A stretch of 64,000 bases of DNA from HyVt-443 sp964544655 (GTDB taxonomy: Bacteria > Pseudomonadota > Gammaproteobacteria > Chromatiales > Chromatiaceae), in NCBI GenBank assembly GCA_964544655.1, contig CAZJCM010000003.1, positions 32,882-96,881 of the forward strand, written 5' to 3'. The notes beneath the pieces are model-generated. The model had not been told where the DNA came from. It saw only the letters and a list, made by a program, of their open reading frames with translations, and did no database searches. A program made the translations under genes and the position numbers. Positions 53,316 to 62,036 of the stretch are shown here, one piece after another (the stretch's first letter is position 1; every line of letters begins with the position of its first letter).

Positions 53316-53706
53316 CCACTTTCAGGGAAGGGCGATCTCTGGATGGCTTTGGATCCGGATCGTCATCAGGCGGCACCTCCTCCTCTATCGTCTCTTCGTC
53401 CGGGAACAACATACCGCGTCCATTCTCTCTGGCATAGATGCCCAGCACCGCTGAAGGCGGCACGATCACATCCATCGGCAAGCCGGCAAACCGAGCATTG
53501 AAGGTGATCCAGTCATTTCCCAGATCCAGGTGACGCACGGCGGTAGGCGCAACATTCAGAACGATACGACCCTCTTCCACGAACTGCTGTGGAACCACCA
53601 CATGCGCCTGATTTGCATCGACCAACAGATGGGGTGTCAGATCATTGTCTACCAACCACTGATACAGCGCACGTATGAGGTAGGGGCGGTTCGAGCTTAA
53701 CTTCAT
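53308..53706 (-). CDS. sspB: ClpXP specificity-enhancing factor SspB
   Basis: This 132-aa protein delivers ssrA-tagged peptides to the ClpXP protease. RPYLIRALYQWLVDND and VPQQFVEEGRIVLNVAPTAV are the substrate-binding core, and the C-terminal RPSLKVVK is the tail that docks on ClpX, after an acidic proline-rich linker. The ATG at 53706 matches the family start. It follows sspA by 19 bases in the conserved sspA-sspB pair. Confidence 0.95.
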   Translation of the reverse strand: MKLSSNRPYLIRALYQWLVDNDLTPHLLVDANQAHVVVPQQFVEEGRIVLNVAPTAVRHLDLGNDWITFNARFAGLPMDVIVPPSAVLGIYARENGRGMLFPDEETIEEEVPPDDDPDPKPSRDRPSLKVVK

Positions 53707-53725
53707 TCTCAGATTGCAGACCCTA

Positions 53726-54349
53726 TCAGTCCCGCATCTCCCGTTCCCGCTCGGTGATGCTCTCCTGGAACGACGGTCGGTCAAACAGGCGCTTGGCATA
53801 CTCATCCACCGGCTTGGCCTGGGGCGGCAGCTCGATACCCAGTGCAGGCAGGCGCCACAACAGAGGGGCGATCATGCAATCCACCAGCGAGTAGTCGTCA
53901 CTCATGAAGTAAGGACGGGAGGCGAATACCGGTGCGGTCACAGTAAGACTCTCCCGCAGTTCCTTGCGCGCCTTGGTGGCGGGCTTGCCGCCGGCCTCGA
54001 TCTGATCCAGTAACCGGTACCAGTCATGGTCCACACGATGCATGAACAGGCGCGACGCGGCCTTCGATACCGGGTCCACCGGCAACAACGGCGGGTGCGG
54101 GAAGCGCTCATCCAGATACTCCATGATGATCCTGGACTGATACAGGGTAAGATCCCGATCCACCAGGGTAGGCAGCGTTCCATACGGGTTCAGATCCATC
54201 AGGTCTTCGGACAGGTCCAGCGGGTCCACATCCACGATCTCAACCGTAATGCTTTTTTCGGCCAGCACCAGCCGAACACGATGACTGTACGGACTCTTTG
54301 GGTCCGAATACATGGTCATCACTGACCGCTTGTTCGTGACAACTGCCAT
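53726..54349 (-). CDS. sspA: Stringent starvation protein A
   Basis: This 207-aa glutathione-transferase-like protein binds RNA polymerase. KSPYSHRVRLVLAEK opens the thioredoxin-like domain, followed by LNPYGTLPTLVDRDLTLYQS and an all-helical C-terminal domain with DCMIAPLLWRL. It lies between petABC upstream and sspB downstream, the usual gammaproteobacterial order. Confidence 0.95.
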   Translation of the reverse strand: MAVVTNKRSVMTMYSDPKSPYSHRVRLVLAEKSITVEIVDVDPLDLSEDLMDLNPYGTLPTLVDRDLTLYQSRIIMEYLDERFPHPPLLPVDPVSKAASRLFMHRVDHDWYRLLDQIEAGGKPATKARKELRESLTVTAPVFASRPYFMSDDYSLVDCMIAPLLWRLPALGIELPPQAKPVDEYAKRLFDRPSFQESITEREREMRD

Positions 54350-54446
54350 ACAAACAACTCCAGAAATAGTTTGGGGGAACCTGGATCAGCCCAGATATCC
54401 CTGTTCAGGTCGATCGTTGGAGCCGGGATGGGCCAACACCCCGGGC

Positions 54447-54489
54447 AAAAAACAAAGGGGTGCACAGTATACCCTAAACCATGCACCCC
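54447..54489 (-). terminator. Intrinsic terminator of the petABC operon
   Basis: On the minus strand GGGGTGCA and TGCACCCC pair with a 17-base loop and are followed by a T-rich run. It lies 21 bases after petC and separates petABC from sspAB. Confidence 0.75.
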
Positions 54490-54510
54490 CGTGTCATCGC
54501 CTTATTGCAC

Positions 54511-55233
54511 TCAGTGTACGTCTTTCCAGTACTCCTTCTTTAGGAGATAGGCGAGGACGAAGAAGACGGCGATGAACAGCAGCACCCATTTGCCCATCGC
54601 ACGCCGCTCCATCTGGATTGGCTCACCGACATAGGTCAGGAAGGCTGTCAGATCACGCATGGCGCCATCGAACTCCTCTGGGCTCATGCTGCCCGGCGTC
54701 ACCTGCTCGAACTTCTCAAACACCTTCTGCCCATCATGCTCCTGGAACACGGCCTTCTGCAGGCCCTGCAGCTTCCACAGCACATGGGGCATGCCCACAT
54801 CGGGGAAAACCACATTGTTCACCCCAAACGGGCGACTGTCATCCAGGTAGAAACTGCGCAAGTAGGTGTAGATCCAGTCTGAGCCTCGCGCACGGGTGAT
54901 GACACTCAGGTCCGGCGGGGCAGTGCCGAACCATACTGCCGCATCCTCTGCCGGCATGGAGATCTCCATGGTGTCACCGATCTTGTCGGTGACGAACATC
55001 AGGTTCTCCTTCACCTCCTGCTCCGTCAGACCAAGATCCCTGGCAGTCCGGTTGAAACGCTGGTACTTGGCCGAATGGCAGCTGAGGCAGTAATTGACGA
55101 ACAGCCGGGCACCCCGCTGCAGGGAGGCCTGATCACTCAGATCGATGTCTGCATCATCCAGATGAACTCCGCCAGAAGCCAGCCCGAGCGCAGGTACTGC
55201 TGCCAACAGAAATGCAATGATCAGCTTTTTCAT
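54511..55233 (-). CDS. petC: Cytochrome c1 of the bc1 complex
   Basis: This 240-aa protein has a signal peptide ending near SGG, one haem c at CLSCHS (about residue 52), the PDLSVITRARGSDWIYTYLRSFY signature split by the axial ligand region, and a C-terminal membrane anchor. It accepts electrons from the Rieske centre and passes them to soluble cytochrome c. Its start overlaps the petB stop by four bases. Confidence 0.95.
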   Translation of the reverse strand: MKKLIIAFLLAAVPALGLASGGVHLDDADIDLSDQASLQRGARLFVNYCLSCHSAKYQRFNRTARDLGLTEQEVKENLMFVTDKIGDTMEISMPAEDAAVWFGTAPPDLSVITRARGSDWIYTYLRSFYLDDSRPFGVNNVVFPDVGMPHVLWKLQGLQKAVFQEHDGQKVFEKFEQVTPGSMSPEEFDGAMRDLTAFLTYVGEPIQMERRAMGKWVLLFIAVFFVLAYLLKKEYWKDVH

Positions 55234-56471
55234 TTGGTCACCCTCTCAGGTACAGGCTTGGTCTTGTCCATCTTGCTGTAGATGGGCATCAGCAGGAAGA
55301 ACGCGAAGTAGAGTGCGGAGCAGATCTGCGCCAGCAGGGTCAGGGTTGCTGTCGCCGGCTGGGTACCGAGCCAGCCCAGCATGATGAACACCACCACGAA
55401 GATCCCAATCCAGGCCTTGAAGATCGGCCCCTTGTAACGGATCGATTTGACCGGGCTCCGATCCAGCCAAGGCAGGAGAAAGAACATCACGATCGACGCG
55501 CCCATGGCGATCACACCCGGGAAAGCGGAGCCATACATCGAAGGCACGGCACGCAAAATGGCGTAGAACGGGGTGAAATACCAAACGGGTGCAATGTGCT
55601 CCGGCGTCTTCAGCGGGTTGGCCGGCTCGAAGTTGGGATGCTCAAGGAAGTACCCCCCCATCTCCGGCGCATAGAAGATCACAGCGGCGAACAAGAACAG
55701 AAAGCCCGCCACACCAGCGATATCCTTCACCGAATAATAGGGATGAAAGGGAATGCCGTCTGCTGGTGCAGTGTCACTCCAGCGGTTGCCCTTGGGCCCT
55801 TTCTTGATCTCGATGCCATCCGGGTTGTTCGACCCCACCTTGTGCAATGCCACGATGTGAATGAACACGATCGCTGCCAGCAGGAAGGGGAGCAGGAAGT
55901 GCAGGGCAAAGAAGCGGTTCAGGGTCACGTCGGAGATGACATAGTCACCACGAATCCAGACACCCAGCTCCTCGCCGACCACCGGCACAGCGGAAAACAG
56001 GTTGATGATCACCTGGGCGCCCCAGTACGACATCTGGCCCCAGGGCAGCAGATAACCCATGAACGCGGTGGCCATCATCACTACATAGATGATCACACCG
56101 ATCAGCCAGAGCAGCTCCCGCGGCTTGCGGTAGGAACCATAGATGAGCCCGCGAAACATGTGCAGGTAGATCACGATGAAGAAAGCGGATGCGCCGGTTG
56201 AGTGCATATAGCGAATCAGCCAACCCCAATCCACATCGCGCATGATGTATTCGACAGAGCCAAACGCAAGCGTGGCGTCGGGCTTGTACATCATCGCCAG
56301 CCACACCCCGGTGAGTATCTGATTCACCAGCACCAGCATCGCCAGTGAACCCATGAAATACCAGAAGTTGAAGTTCTTGGGTGCGTAGTATTGTGCCAGG
56401 TGCTCATTCCACACCTTGGTCAAGGGGAACCGCTCATCGATCCACGCGACCATATTTTTCATTGCGCTCAT
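55230..56471 (-). CDS. petB: Cytochrome b of the bc1 complex
   Basis: This 413-aa protein has eight membrane helices. Four histidine ligands for the two b haems lie in the MHSTGASAFF and FALHFLLPF regions. The quinol-site PEWY-type motif is replaced by PVWYFTPFYAILR, and WGAQVI is seen near the second helix pair. It overlaps its neighbours petA and petC by one and four bases. Confidence 0.96.
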   Translation of the reverse strand: MSAMKNMVAWIDERFPLTKVWNEHLAQYYAPKNFNFWYFMGSLAMLVLVNQILTGVWLAMMYKPDATLAFGSVEYIMRDVDWGWLIRYMHSTGASAFFIVIYLHMFRGLIYGSYRKPRELLWLIGVIIYVVMMATAFMGYLLPWGQMSYWGAQVIINLFSAVPVVGEELGVWIRGDYVISDVTLNRFFALHFLLPFLLAAIVFIHIVALHKVGSNNPDGIEIKKGPKGNRWSDTAPADGIPFHPYYSVKDIAGVAGFLFLFAAVIFYAPEMGGYFLEHPNFEPANPLKTPEHIAPVWYFTPFYAILRAVPSMYGSAFPGVIAMGASIVMFFLLPWLDRSPVKSIRYKGPIFKAWIGIFVVVFIMLGWLGTQPATATLTLLAQICSALYFAFFLLMPIYSKMDKTKPVPERVTK

Positions 56472-57064
56472 CAGGCAGCCCCTCCATCTTCACCGATCAG
56501 TAACAGGTCGTCAGAGAGATACTGATGCGGGGGTATGACCAGGTTGGTGGGTGCCGGCACGCCCTTGAAGACGCGTGCGGCAAGATCGAACCGGGAACCA
56601 TGGCAGGGACAGAAGAAGCCACCGACCCACTCCGGCCCAAGATCGGCCGGCGCCACGTCCGGACGGTAAGTGGGCGAACAGCCCAAGTGGGTGCAGATGC
56701 CGATCGCAACCAGATACTTCGGCTTGATCGAGCGGTGCGCGTTCTTGCAATAGCTCGGCTGCTGCGGCATCTCGGAAGTCGGGTCCGAAAGCTTCTCATC
56801 CAGGCTTGGCAGATCCTGCAGATTCTTTTCCGTCCGATGCACGATCCACACCGGCTTGCCACGCCATTTGACGCGCATCATCTGCCCCGGCTCGAGCTTG
56901 CTGATGTCCGCCTCCACTGGCGCCCCTGCAGCCTTCGCCTTCTCACTGGGAGCCCAGGCCGCCAGAAAGGGATATACCACGTAACCGGCGCCAACGGCAC
57001 CGACCACACTCGTTGCGGCGGTCAACATCCGCCGCCTTTTCAAATCAACGCCATCTGCGCTCAT
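56471..57064 (-). CDS. petA: Rieske iron-sulfur protein of the bc1 complex
   Basis: This 197-aa protein begins with a twin-arginine type sequence (LKRRRMLTAATS) that also forms the membrane anchor. The 2Fe-2S site is CTHLGCSP and CPCHGSRFD. GGGAG precedes the ATG. It is the first gene of petABC, with 226 bases upstream that hold no gene and must contain the operon promoter. Confidence 0.96.
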   Translation of the reverse strand: MSADGVDLKRRRMLTAATSVVGAVGAGYVVYPFLAAWAPSEKAKAAGAPVEADISKLEPGQMMRVKWRGKPVWIVHRTEKNLQDLPSLDEKLSDPTSEMPQQPSYCKNAHRSIKPKYLVAIGICTHLGCSPTYRPDVAPADLGPEWVGGFFCPCHGSRFDLAARVFKGVPAPTNLVIPPHQYLSDDLLLIGEDGGAA

Positions 57065-57290
57065 GCTTATGACTCCCGGAGTAGGCTGGATGACATTGCA
57101 TCCTGGGAACCCGATTTTTTAACGACCCGGACAAAACACCCGAATCAGGAAAACATAACATACTGAAATTACCCCAAATAGACGCGGCATTTTCCAACAT
57201 GCTGCAAAGCAGGTCAAGATCACCTTTCACTTATGCAGTCATCGCATCAACTTATGAAATCGAGCCGCACGACCGACGGGTGCCCTCCCG

Positions 57291-58046
57291 TCACACCGGA
57301 TTGGGGATGTCGATAAATTCGTGGCTCAAATCAAAATTCTCTGCCAGATGGTCGCCCAGCGCCCGCACACCGAGGCATTCCGTTGCATGATGCCCGGCGG
57401 CGTAATAATGGATATCCAGCTCACGCGCAAGATGCACCGTCTGCTCTGAAATCTCGCCTGACACGAAGGCGTTCAGCCCGGATGCTGCGGCCTGCTCGAT
57501 CAAACCCTGCGCCGCACCGCTGCACCAGCCCACCCGGCGCAGCACATCTGCACCGGCCGGGATATGCAGCGGCTCCCGCTGCAGGAGAGCCGCCAGCCTG
57601 CACCCGAAATCGGCCGCCGGCACCCCGGGGTCCAGCATCGCCTCCCAGATCATGCCATCACCTGCGGCCGACGGCCTCGCCCCGGACAGGCCAAGCAGAC
57701 GTCCCAACAAGGCATTGTTACCAAGCTCAGGATGCATATCCAAGGGCAGGTGATAGGCGAGAAGACTCAACCCGCCCCGCATCAGGGCGCGCACTCTGCG
57801 CCCTTTCACACCAATCAGGGGCAACGCCTCTCCACGCCAGAAAAAGCCATGATGGACCAGCAGCAGATCCGCTCCCCGCGCCACCGCCGCATCGATCAAG
57901 GCCTGGCTGGCAGTCACGCCTGAAACCAGATGCCTGATCGTGGCGACACCGGCATCCACCTGCAACCCATTGGGGCAATAATCATCGAATTCGGTCGTCT
58001 TCAGTAATCGGTTACAATAGCTTTCCAGCTCATCCAGCCTGACCAT
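57291..58046 (-). CDS. Nif3-like dinuclear metal protein (YbgI family)
   Basis: This 251-aa protein has the metal-binding LLVHHGFFW near residue 65, YHLPLDMHPELGNN near 98, and C-terminal GHHATE, all histidine-rich motifs of the Nif3/YbgI family. Members are annotated as GTP cyclohydrolase I type 2 homologues, but their function is not settled. AGGGG is well placed for the ATG at 58046; the ATG at 58055 is also open. It lies between petA and a divergent protease gene, a common gammaproteobacterial order. Confidence 0.88.
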   Translation of the reverse strand: MVRLDELESYCNRLLKTTEFDDYCPNGLQVDAGVATIRHLVSGVTASQALIDAAVARGADLLLVHHGFFWRGEALPLIGVKGRRVRALMRGGLSLLAYHLPLDMHPELGNNALLGRLLGLSGARPSAAGDGMIWEAMLDPGVPAADFGCRLAALLQREPLHIPAGADVLRRVGWCSGAAQGLIEQAAASGLNAFVSGEISEQTVHLARELDIHYYAAGHHATECLGVRALGDHLAENFDLSHEFIDIPNPV

Positions 58047-58191
58047 ATATGTCATCCCCTTTTTCCAATACCGGCCTTTGCCATCCCCGGATGGTTACAG
58101 CATACCCGATCATGGCAGGGAGCCGTGACGAACGTGCCATCATTCCCAATACGAAAAACAGGCCCACGATCCCCGCCAGCTGCCCTACGCC

Positions 58192-59313
58192 ATGAAGCCT
58201 TCCCGCTCTATCATTTTCATTCTAGTCTCGATCAGCGCCGGTCTGATCGCCGGCCTGTTGACCCTCTATCTTGCCAACCGCAACACTCCCGGGACCATCA
58301 CAGCCCTGGGCACGGAGCCGGTCTCCTATGCCCGCGCGGTTGCCAACGCCACGCCCTCGGTAGTCAACATCTACACCACCAAGATCGCCATCGAACGTGG
58401 CAACGGCCTGTTCGATGATCCGCTGTTCCAGCGCTTCTTCGGTGACCGGCTGGCAGGGCCGGCCAGCGCCAAACGGGTCACCAGCCTCGGCTCCGGCGTC
58501 ATCATAGACGATCAGGGATTCATCCTGACCAACCACCATGTCATCGCGGATGCCGATGAGATTCGGGTGGGACTGGCCAATGGGCGCACCATGAATGCCA
58601 GCGTGGCCGGCACCGACCCGGATACGGACCTGGCGGTGCTGCAGGCGGACATCAGCGGCCTGCCCGCAATCACCGTTGGCGATTCACGCCACCTCCAGGT
58701 GGGCGATGTGGTGTTGGCCATCGGCAACCCATTTGGGGTCGGCCAGACCGTGACCATGGGCATCGTCAGCGCCACTGGCAGGAACCAGCTGGGTATCAAC
58801 ACCTTCGAAAACTTCATTCAGACCGATGCAGCGATCAACCCCGGAAATTCCGGTGGCGCCCTGATAAACGCCTATGGTGAGCTGGTCGGGATCAACACCG
58901 CCATCTTCTCCAAGACCGGCGGTTCCGACGGCATTGGCTTCGCCATTCCTATCGATCTGGCAAAGGGCGTCATGGATCAAATCCTGCAACGGGGACGGGT
59001 GGTGCGGGGCTGGCTGGGCATCGCCGGGCAAGACATGACCCCGGAACTCGCCGCTTCGCTCGGTCTCTCCGATACCCGCGGTGTGCTGGTATCGGCGGTG
59101 CTCGAAGATGGGCCGGCCGCACGGGCCGGCATCGAGCCCGGTGATGTGCTGACCCGTATTGGCAATCGGGTCCCTGGCAGCGCCCATGAGGTGCTGGGTA
59201 TCATTTCATCCCTCCGCCCAGGGACCCGCATCCAGATCCTGGGTTGGCGCAAAGGCGCGCCGCTGGCAGTAGAGGCGGTGGTCAACGAAAGACCGCGGGT
59301 ACGCCGGCCCTAA
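58192..59313 (+). CDS. degS: DegS-like periplasmic serine protease with one PDZ domain
   Basis: This 373-aa protein has an uncleaved N-terminal membrane helix (about 7-28) instead of a signal peptide. The catalytic triad is in TNHHVIAD, DTDLAVL and GNSGGAL, and a single PDZ domain follows (about 270-360). One PDZ and a membrane anchor mark it as DegS-type, which senses misfolded outer-membrane proteins and cleaves the anti-sigma factor RseA. It ends with a four-base convergent overlap with the GGDEF/EAL gene. Confidence 0.88.
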   Translation: MKPSRSIIFILVSISAGLIAGLLTLYLANRNTPGTITALGTEPVSYARAVANATPSVVNIYTTKIAIERGNGLFDDPLFQRFFGDRLAGPASAKRVTSLGSGVIIDDQGFILTNHHVIADADEIRVGLANGRTMNASVAGTDPDTDLAVLQADISGLPAITVGDSRHLQVGDVVLAIGNPFGVGQTVTMGIVSATGRNQLGINTFENFIQTDAAINPGNSGGALINAYGELVGINTAIFSKTGGSDGIGFAIPIDLAKGVMDQILQRGRVVRGWLGIAGQDMTPELAASLGLSDTRGVLVSAVLEDGPAARAGIEPGDVLTRIGNRVPGSAHEVLGIISSLRPGTRIQILGWRKGAPLAVEAVVNERPRVRRP

Positions 59314-61790
59314 GAAGTCTGTGACACCTTGCTGGCGCTGTGATCGGACATCTGCTCCAACGAGGCTGGGCGGGCAATGCCGTAGCCCTGCGCATAATCG
59401 ACGCCAATCTCTTTGAGACGCAACATGATGGCTTCGTTTTCAACGAATTCAGCGATCGTCTTCTTGCCCATGACATGACCGATCTCATTGATCGATCGGA
59501 CCATGGCAAAGTCGATTTCATCGTCCATGATATCGCGCACGAAGGCACCATCGATCTTGAGAAAGTCCACCGGAAGGTTCTTCAGATAGGCGAATGAAGA
59601 CATGCCACTGCCGAAGTCATCCAGTGCGAAGCGGCAACCATGGGTACGCAGGATCTCGATGAAACGCTCCGCCTTGGACAGATTGGAAACAGCGGCGGTC
59701 TCGGTGATCTCGAAGCAGATCCGCTCTGCCGGCACCTCATTCCGCCTGAGCTGATCTACCAAAAATTCAAGGAAGGTGTCATCCGTCACCGAATGGCCGG
59801 AGAGATTGATACTGCACATTTCGAGCCGTTGCAGATGCTGGGGATTGTTCTTCAGCCAAGCGAAAGTCGTGCGTACGACCCAACGATCGATAGTGGAGAC
59901 CAGGCTGTAACGCTCCGCCGCGGAGAGAAACAGACCGGGTGAGACGAACTCACCCGATTCATCCTGCATGCGGATCAGGATCTCATAGTGCCAGCCGGCA
60001 TCCACGCCTGTCTGCAATGGATGCAGAGGCTGGTAATAGAGAAAGAAACGGCCATCCTTGAAGGCATCGTGAATCCGGTTGACCCACTGCATCTCGCCCT
60101 GCCTACGGGCGAATTCCACATCATTGTGCTGAAACAGGTGAATACGGTTGCGCCCCTGCTCCTTGGCCATATAACAGGCCGTATCAGCGGCGATCAGCAC
60201 ATCGCTCAACGACTGCTCCCTGTGCTGCAAGGGGACCACACCGATACTGGTGGTAATATTGAAACTCTGCCCTTTCCAGGCAAAACGAAACTCCTGCACC
60301 GCCTGCAGCAGCTTCCCAGACATCCGCTCCGCATCATCTTCTGAGCAATCTTCGAGGATCAATCCGAACTCGTCACCACCCAGCCGGGCCAAGGTGTCCC
60401 CGGCCTTCATGGTGGCATACAATAAACGCGCGACCTGCCTCAGCAACTCATCTCCAGCCTGGTGGCCACCGATATCGTTCACCACCTTGAACTGATCCAG
60501 ATCCAGATACAGCACCGCATGCCGCTCACCGACGACGCCCAGATTATCCAGTAACAGGCGCAGGCGCCGTTCGAATTCGGCACGATTGATCAGACCGGTA
60601 AGATCGTCATGTGTGGATTGAAAAGATATCCGCTCCTGCAGCCGCCGCGCTTCACTGAGATCCCGCAGATAGGCGGTAAAGATGGGGTGCCCATCCGCCT
60701 CGATCCGGGTCACCGCCAGTTCCACCGGAAATTCACTTCCGTCGGCACGCATGGCGGTGGTCTCAATCCTGGTGTCTATGATGCTCCGCCCTTCTCCCGC
60801 AAGATACCGACGCAACCCATCACGATGCAGCCCCCGCAATGAAGGGGGAATCAGCAACTTCGCGAGGCTCCTTCCGATCGCCTCGCTTTGCTGGTAGCCA
60901 AAGGTCCTCTCCGCTGCAGGGTTGAACTCGATGATTCGCCCCTGGTGGTCCATGGTGATGATGCAATCCAGGGCCGACGCCATCACCGCCGACTTACGCG
61001 CCTCGCTCTTTATCAGCCGGCCCATTGTTTCGGTCCATTTTTGCCCGGCATGATGAAGGCGCCAGAAGAAAAAGCCGAGCAAAACACATCCCAGCAACCA
61101 GATCAGCAGCAGCGAAATACCATCTGCCCGCTGCCGCGCATACTCATGGGTCCACAACTCCCGCAATGGTAACGAGACCCCGACACCGCCAGCCACCTTG
61201 CCAACCTGATAGCCCTGATGCCCATGACACAGCAGGCAGCCCGGCACCACCATCAACGGCTGCATCAGTCGCAGATAGGGCTCACCATTCAACTGGGTGA
61301 ACTCGATCACCTCCTTTTCCCCGGCCTTGAACAGCTCCAGTGCGCGCCGCTCCCAGGGATCGGGCTCATTTTCCTTGCGCAGGGGATTGGTGCTGGTTAT
61401 GCGTCCGGCCACACCATAGAGCCGGCCAAACCGATCATTCAGTTCACGGATGATGGCGGCAGGATTGATCAGCGTAAGTTGCTGACCGGCTGGGGTCTCG
61501 ATATCCCGTTCCGGAATATGAGAGAGGTTAGGATCAGGCCGGGTACGCGCCGTCTGCGGCACATAGATACGACCATGACTGGTCCCCCATAACCGAAAGG
61601 CGACATCTTTGTTGTAGTGCGCCCGCGCCTGGCTGATCGCCAGCTCCTCGACGAACTGCCGGCCCCGCTCGATATCCCAGAAATAGACCGTGCCGATGAT
61701 AAGGGTCCACGCCAGAAAAGCACCCAAGACGATGATCCTGAGCAAGGTATTGGCAGGAAACAAACCCATTTTATCGATAGCGACGCCCAT
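59310..61790 (-). CDS. Haem-containing sensor with PAS, GGDEF and EAL domains
   Basis: This 826-aa protein has a first membrane helix (about 12-35), a periplasmic region with CLLCHGHQ, a c-type haem site, resembling the Tll0287-like (DUF3365) domain, a second helix (about 212-235), a PAS domain, a GGDEF domain with intact RLGGDEFG, and an EAL domain. The EAL triplet reads EIL; DDFGSG and the FEITETAA and KKTIAEFVE acids are kept, so hydrolysis of cyclic di-GMP remains possible. The start is uncertain: ATGs at 61790 and 61769 and a GTG at 61829 are open. The haem could sense redox state or gases. Confidence 0.85.
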   Translation of the reverse strand: MGVAIDKMGLFPANTLLRIIVLGAFLAWTLIIGTVYFWDIERGRQFVEELAISQARAHYNKDVAFRLWGTSHGRIYVPQTARTRPDPNLSHIPERDIETPAGQQLTLINPAAIIRELNDRFGRLYGVAGRITSTNPLRKENEPDPWERRALELFKAGEKEVIEFTQLNGEPYLRLMQPLMVVPGCLLCHGHQGYQVGKVAGGVGVSLPLRELWTHEYARQRADGISLLLIWLLGCVLLGFFFWRLHHAGQKWTETMGRLIKSEARKSAVMASALDCIITMDHQGRIIEFNPAAERTFGYQQSEAIGRSLAKLLIPPSLRGLHRDGLRRYLAGEGRSIIDTRIETTAMRADGSEFPVELAVTRIEADGHPIFTAYLRDLSEARRLQERISFQSTHDDLTGLINRAEFERRLRLLLDNLGVVGERHAVLYLDLDQFKVVNDIGGHQAGDELLRQVARLLYATMKAGDTLARLGGDEFGLILEDCSEDDAERMSGKLLQAVQEFRFAWKGQSFNITTSIGVVPLQHREQSLSDVLIAADTACYMAKEQGRNRIHLFQHNDVEFARRQGEMQWVNRIHDAFKDGRFFLYYQPLHPLQTGVDAGWHYEILIRMQDESGEFVSPGLFLSAAERYSLVSTIDRWVVRTTFAWLKNNPQHLQRLEMCSINLSGHSVTDDTFLEFLVDQLRRNEVPAERICFEITETAAVSNLSKAERFIEILRTHGCRFALDDFGSGMSSFAYLKNLPVDFLKIDGAFVRDIMDDEIDFAMVRSINEIGHVMGKKTIAEFVENEAIMLRLKEIGVDYAQGYGIARPASLEQMSDHSASKVSQTS

Positions 61791-61946
61791 ATGCCCAAAG
61801 TATATCGAATTGAATGAAAAAAACCGCACCCAAGGAGAGGGGAATTCACGTTATTACCACTACACCCATCTCCAGCAATGTGGCAACGGTCACCATCCCC
61901 GACCCACTCACGATACTCCCATACCCCCGAATGAGGAGACGCCGCC

Positions 61947-61976
61947 TATAACCTGAACCCGTGGGTTCAAGTTATA
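61947..61976. other. Inverted repeat upstream of the chemoreceptor gene
   Basis: TATAACCTGAACCC and GGGTTCAAGTTATA form an almost perfect palindrome (one mismatch). It ends at the -35 element of the putative sigma-28 promoter, so it may be an operator or may end a transcript. Confidence 0.45.
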
Positions 61977-62001
61977 AAGTATGCATTTCATCGTCCGCTA
62001 A
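61975..62001 (+). promoter_or_regulatory. Candidate sigma-28 (FliA) promoter of the chemoreceptor gene
   Basis: TAAAGTAT (seven of eight bases of TAAAGTTT), 11 bases, then TCCGCTAA (six of eight of GCCGATAA). The spacing is exactly that of FliA promoters, and the site is 35 bases before the ATG. Confidence 0.6.
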
Positions 62002-62036
62002 TATACTCAACTAACAACGGGAAATATCCACACGGT

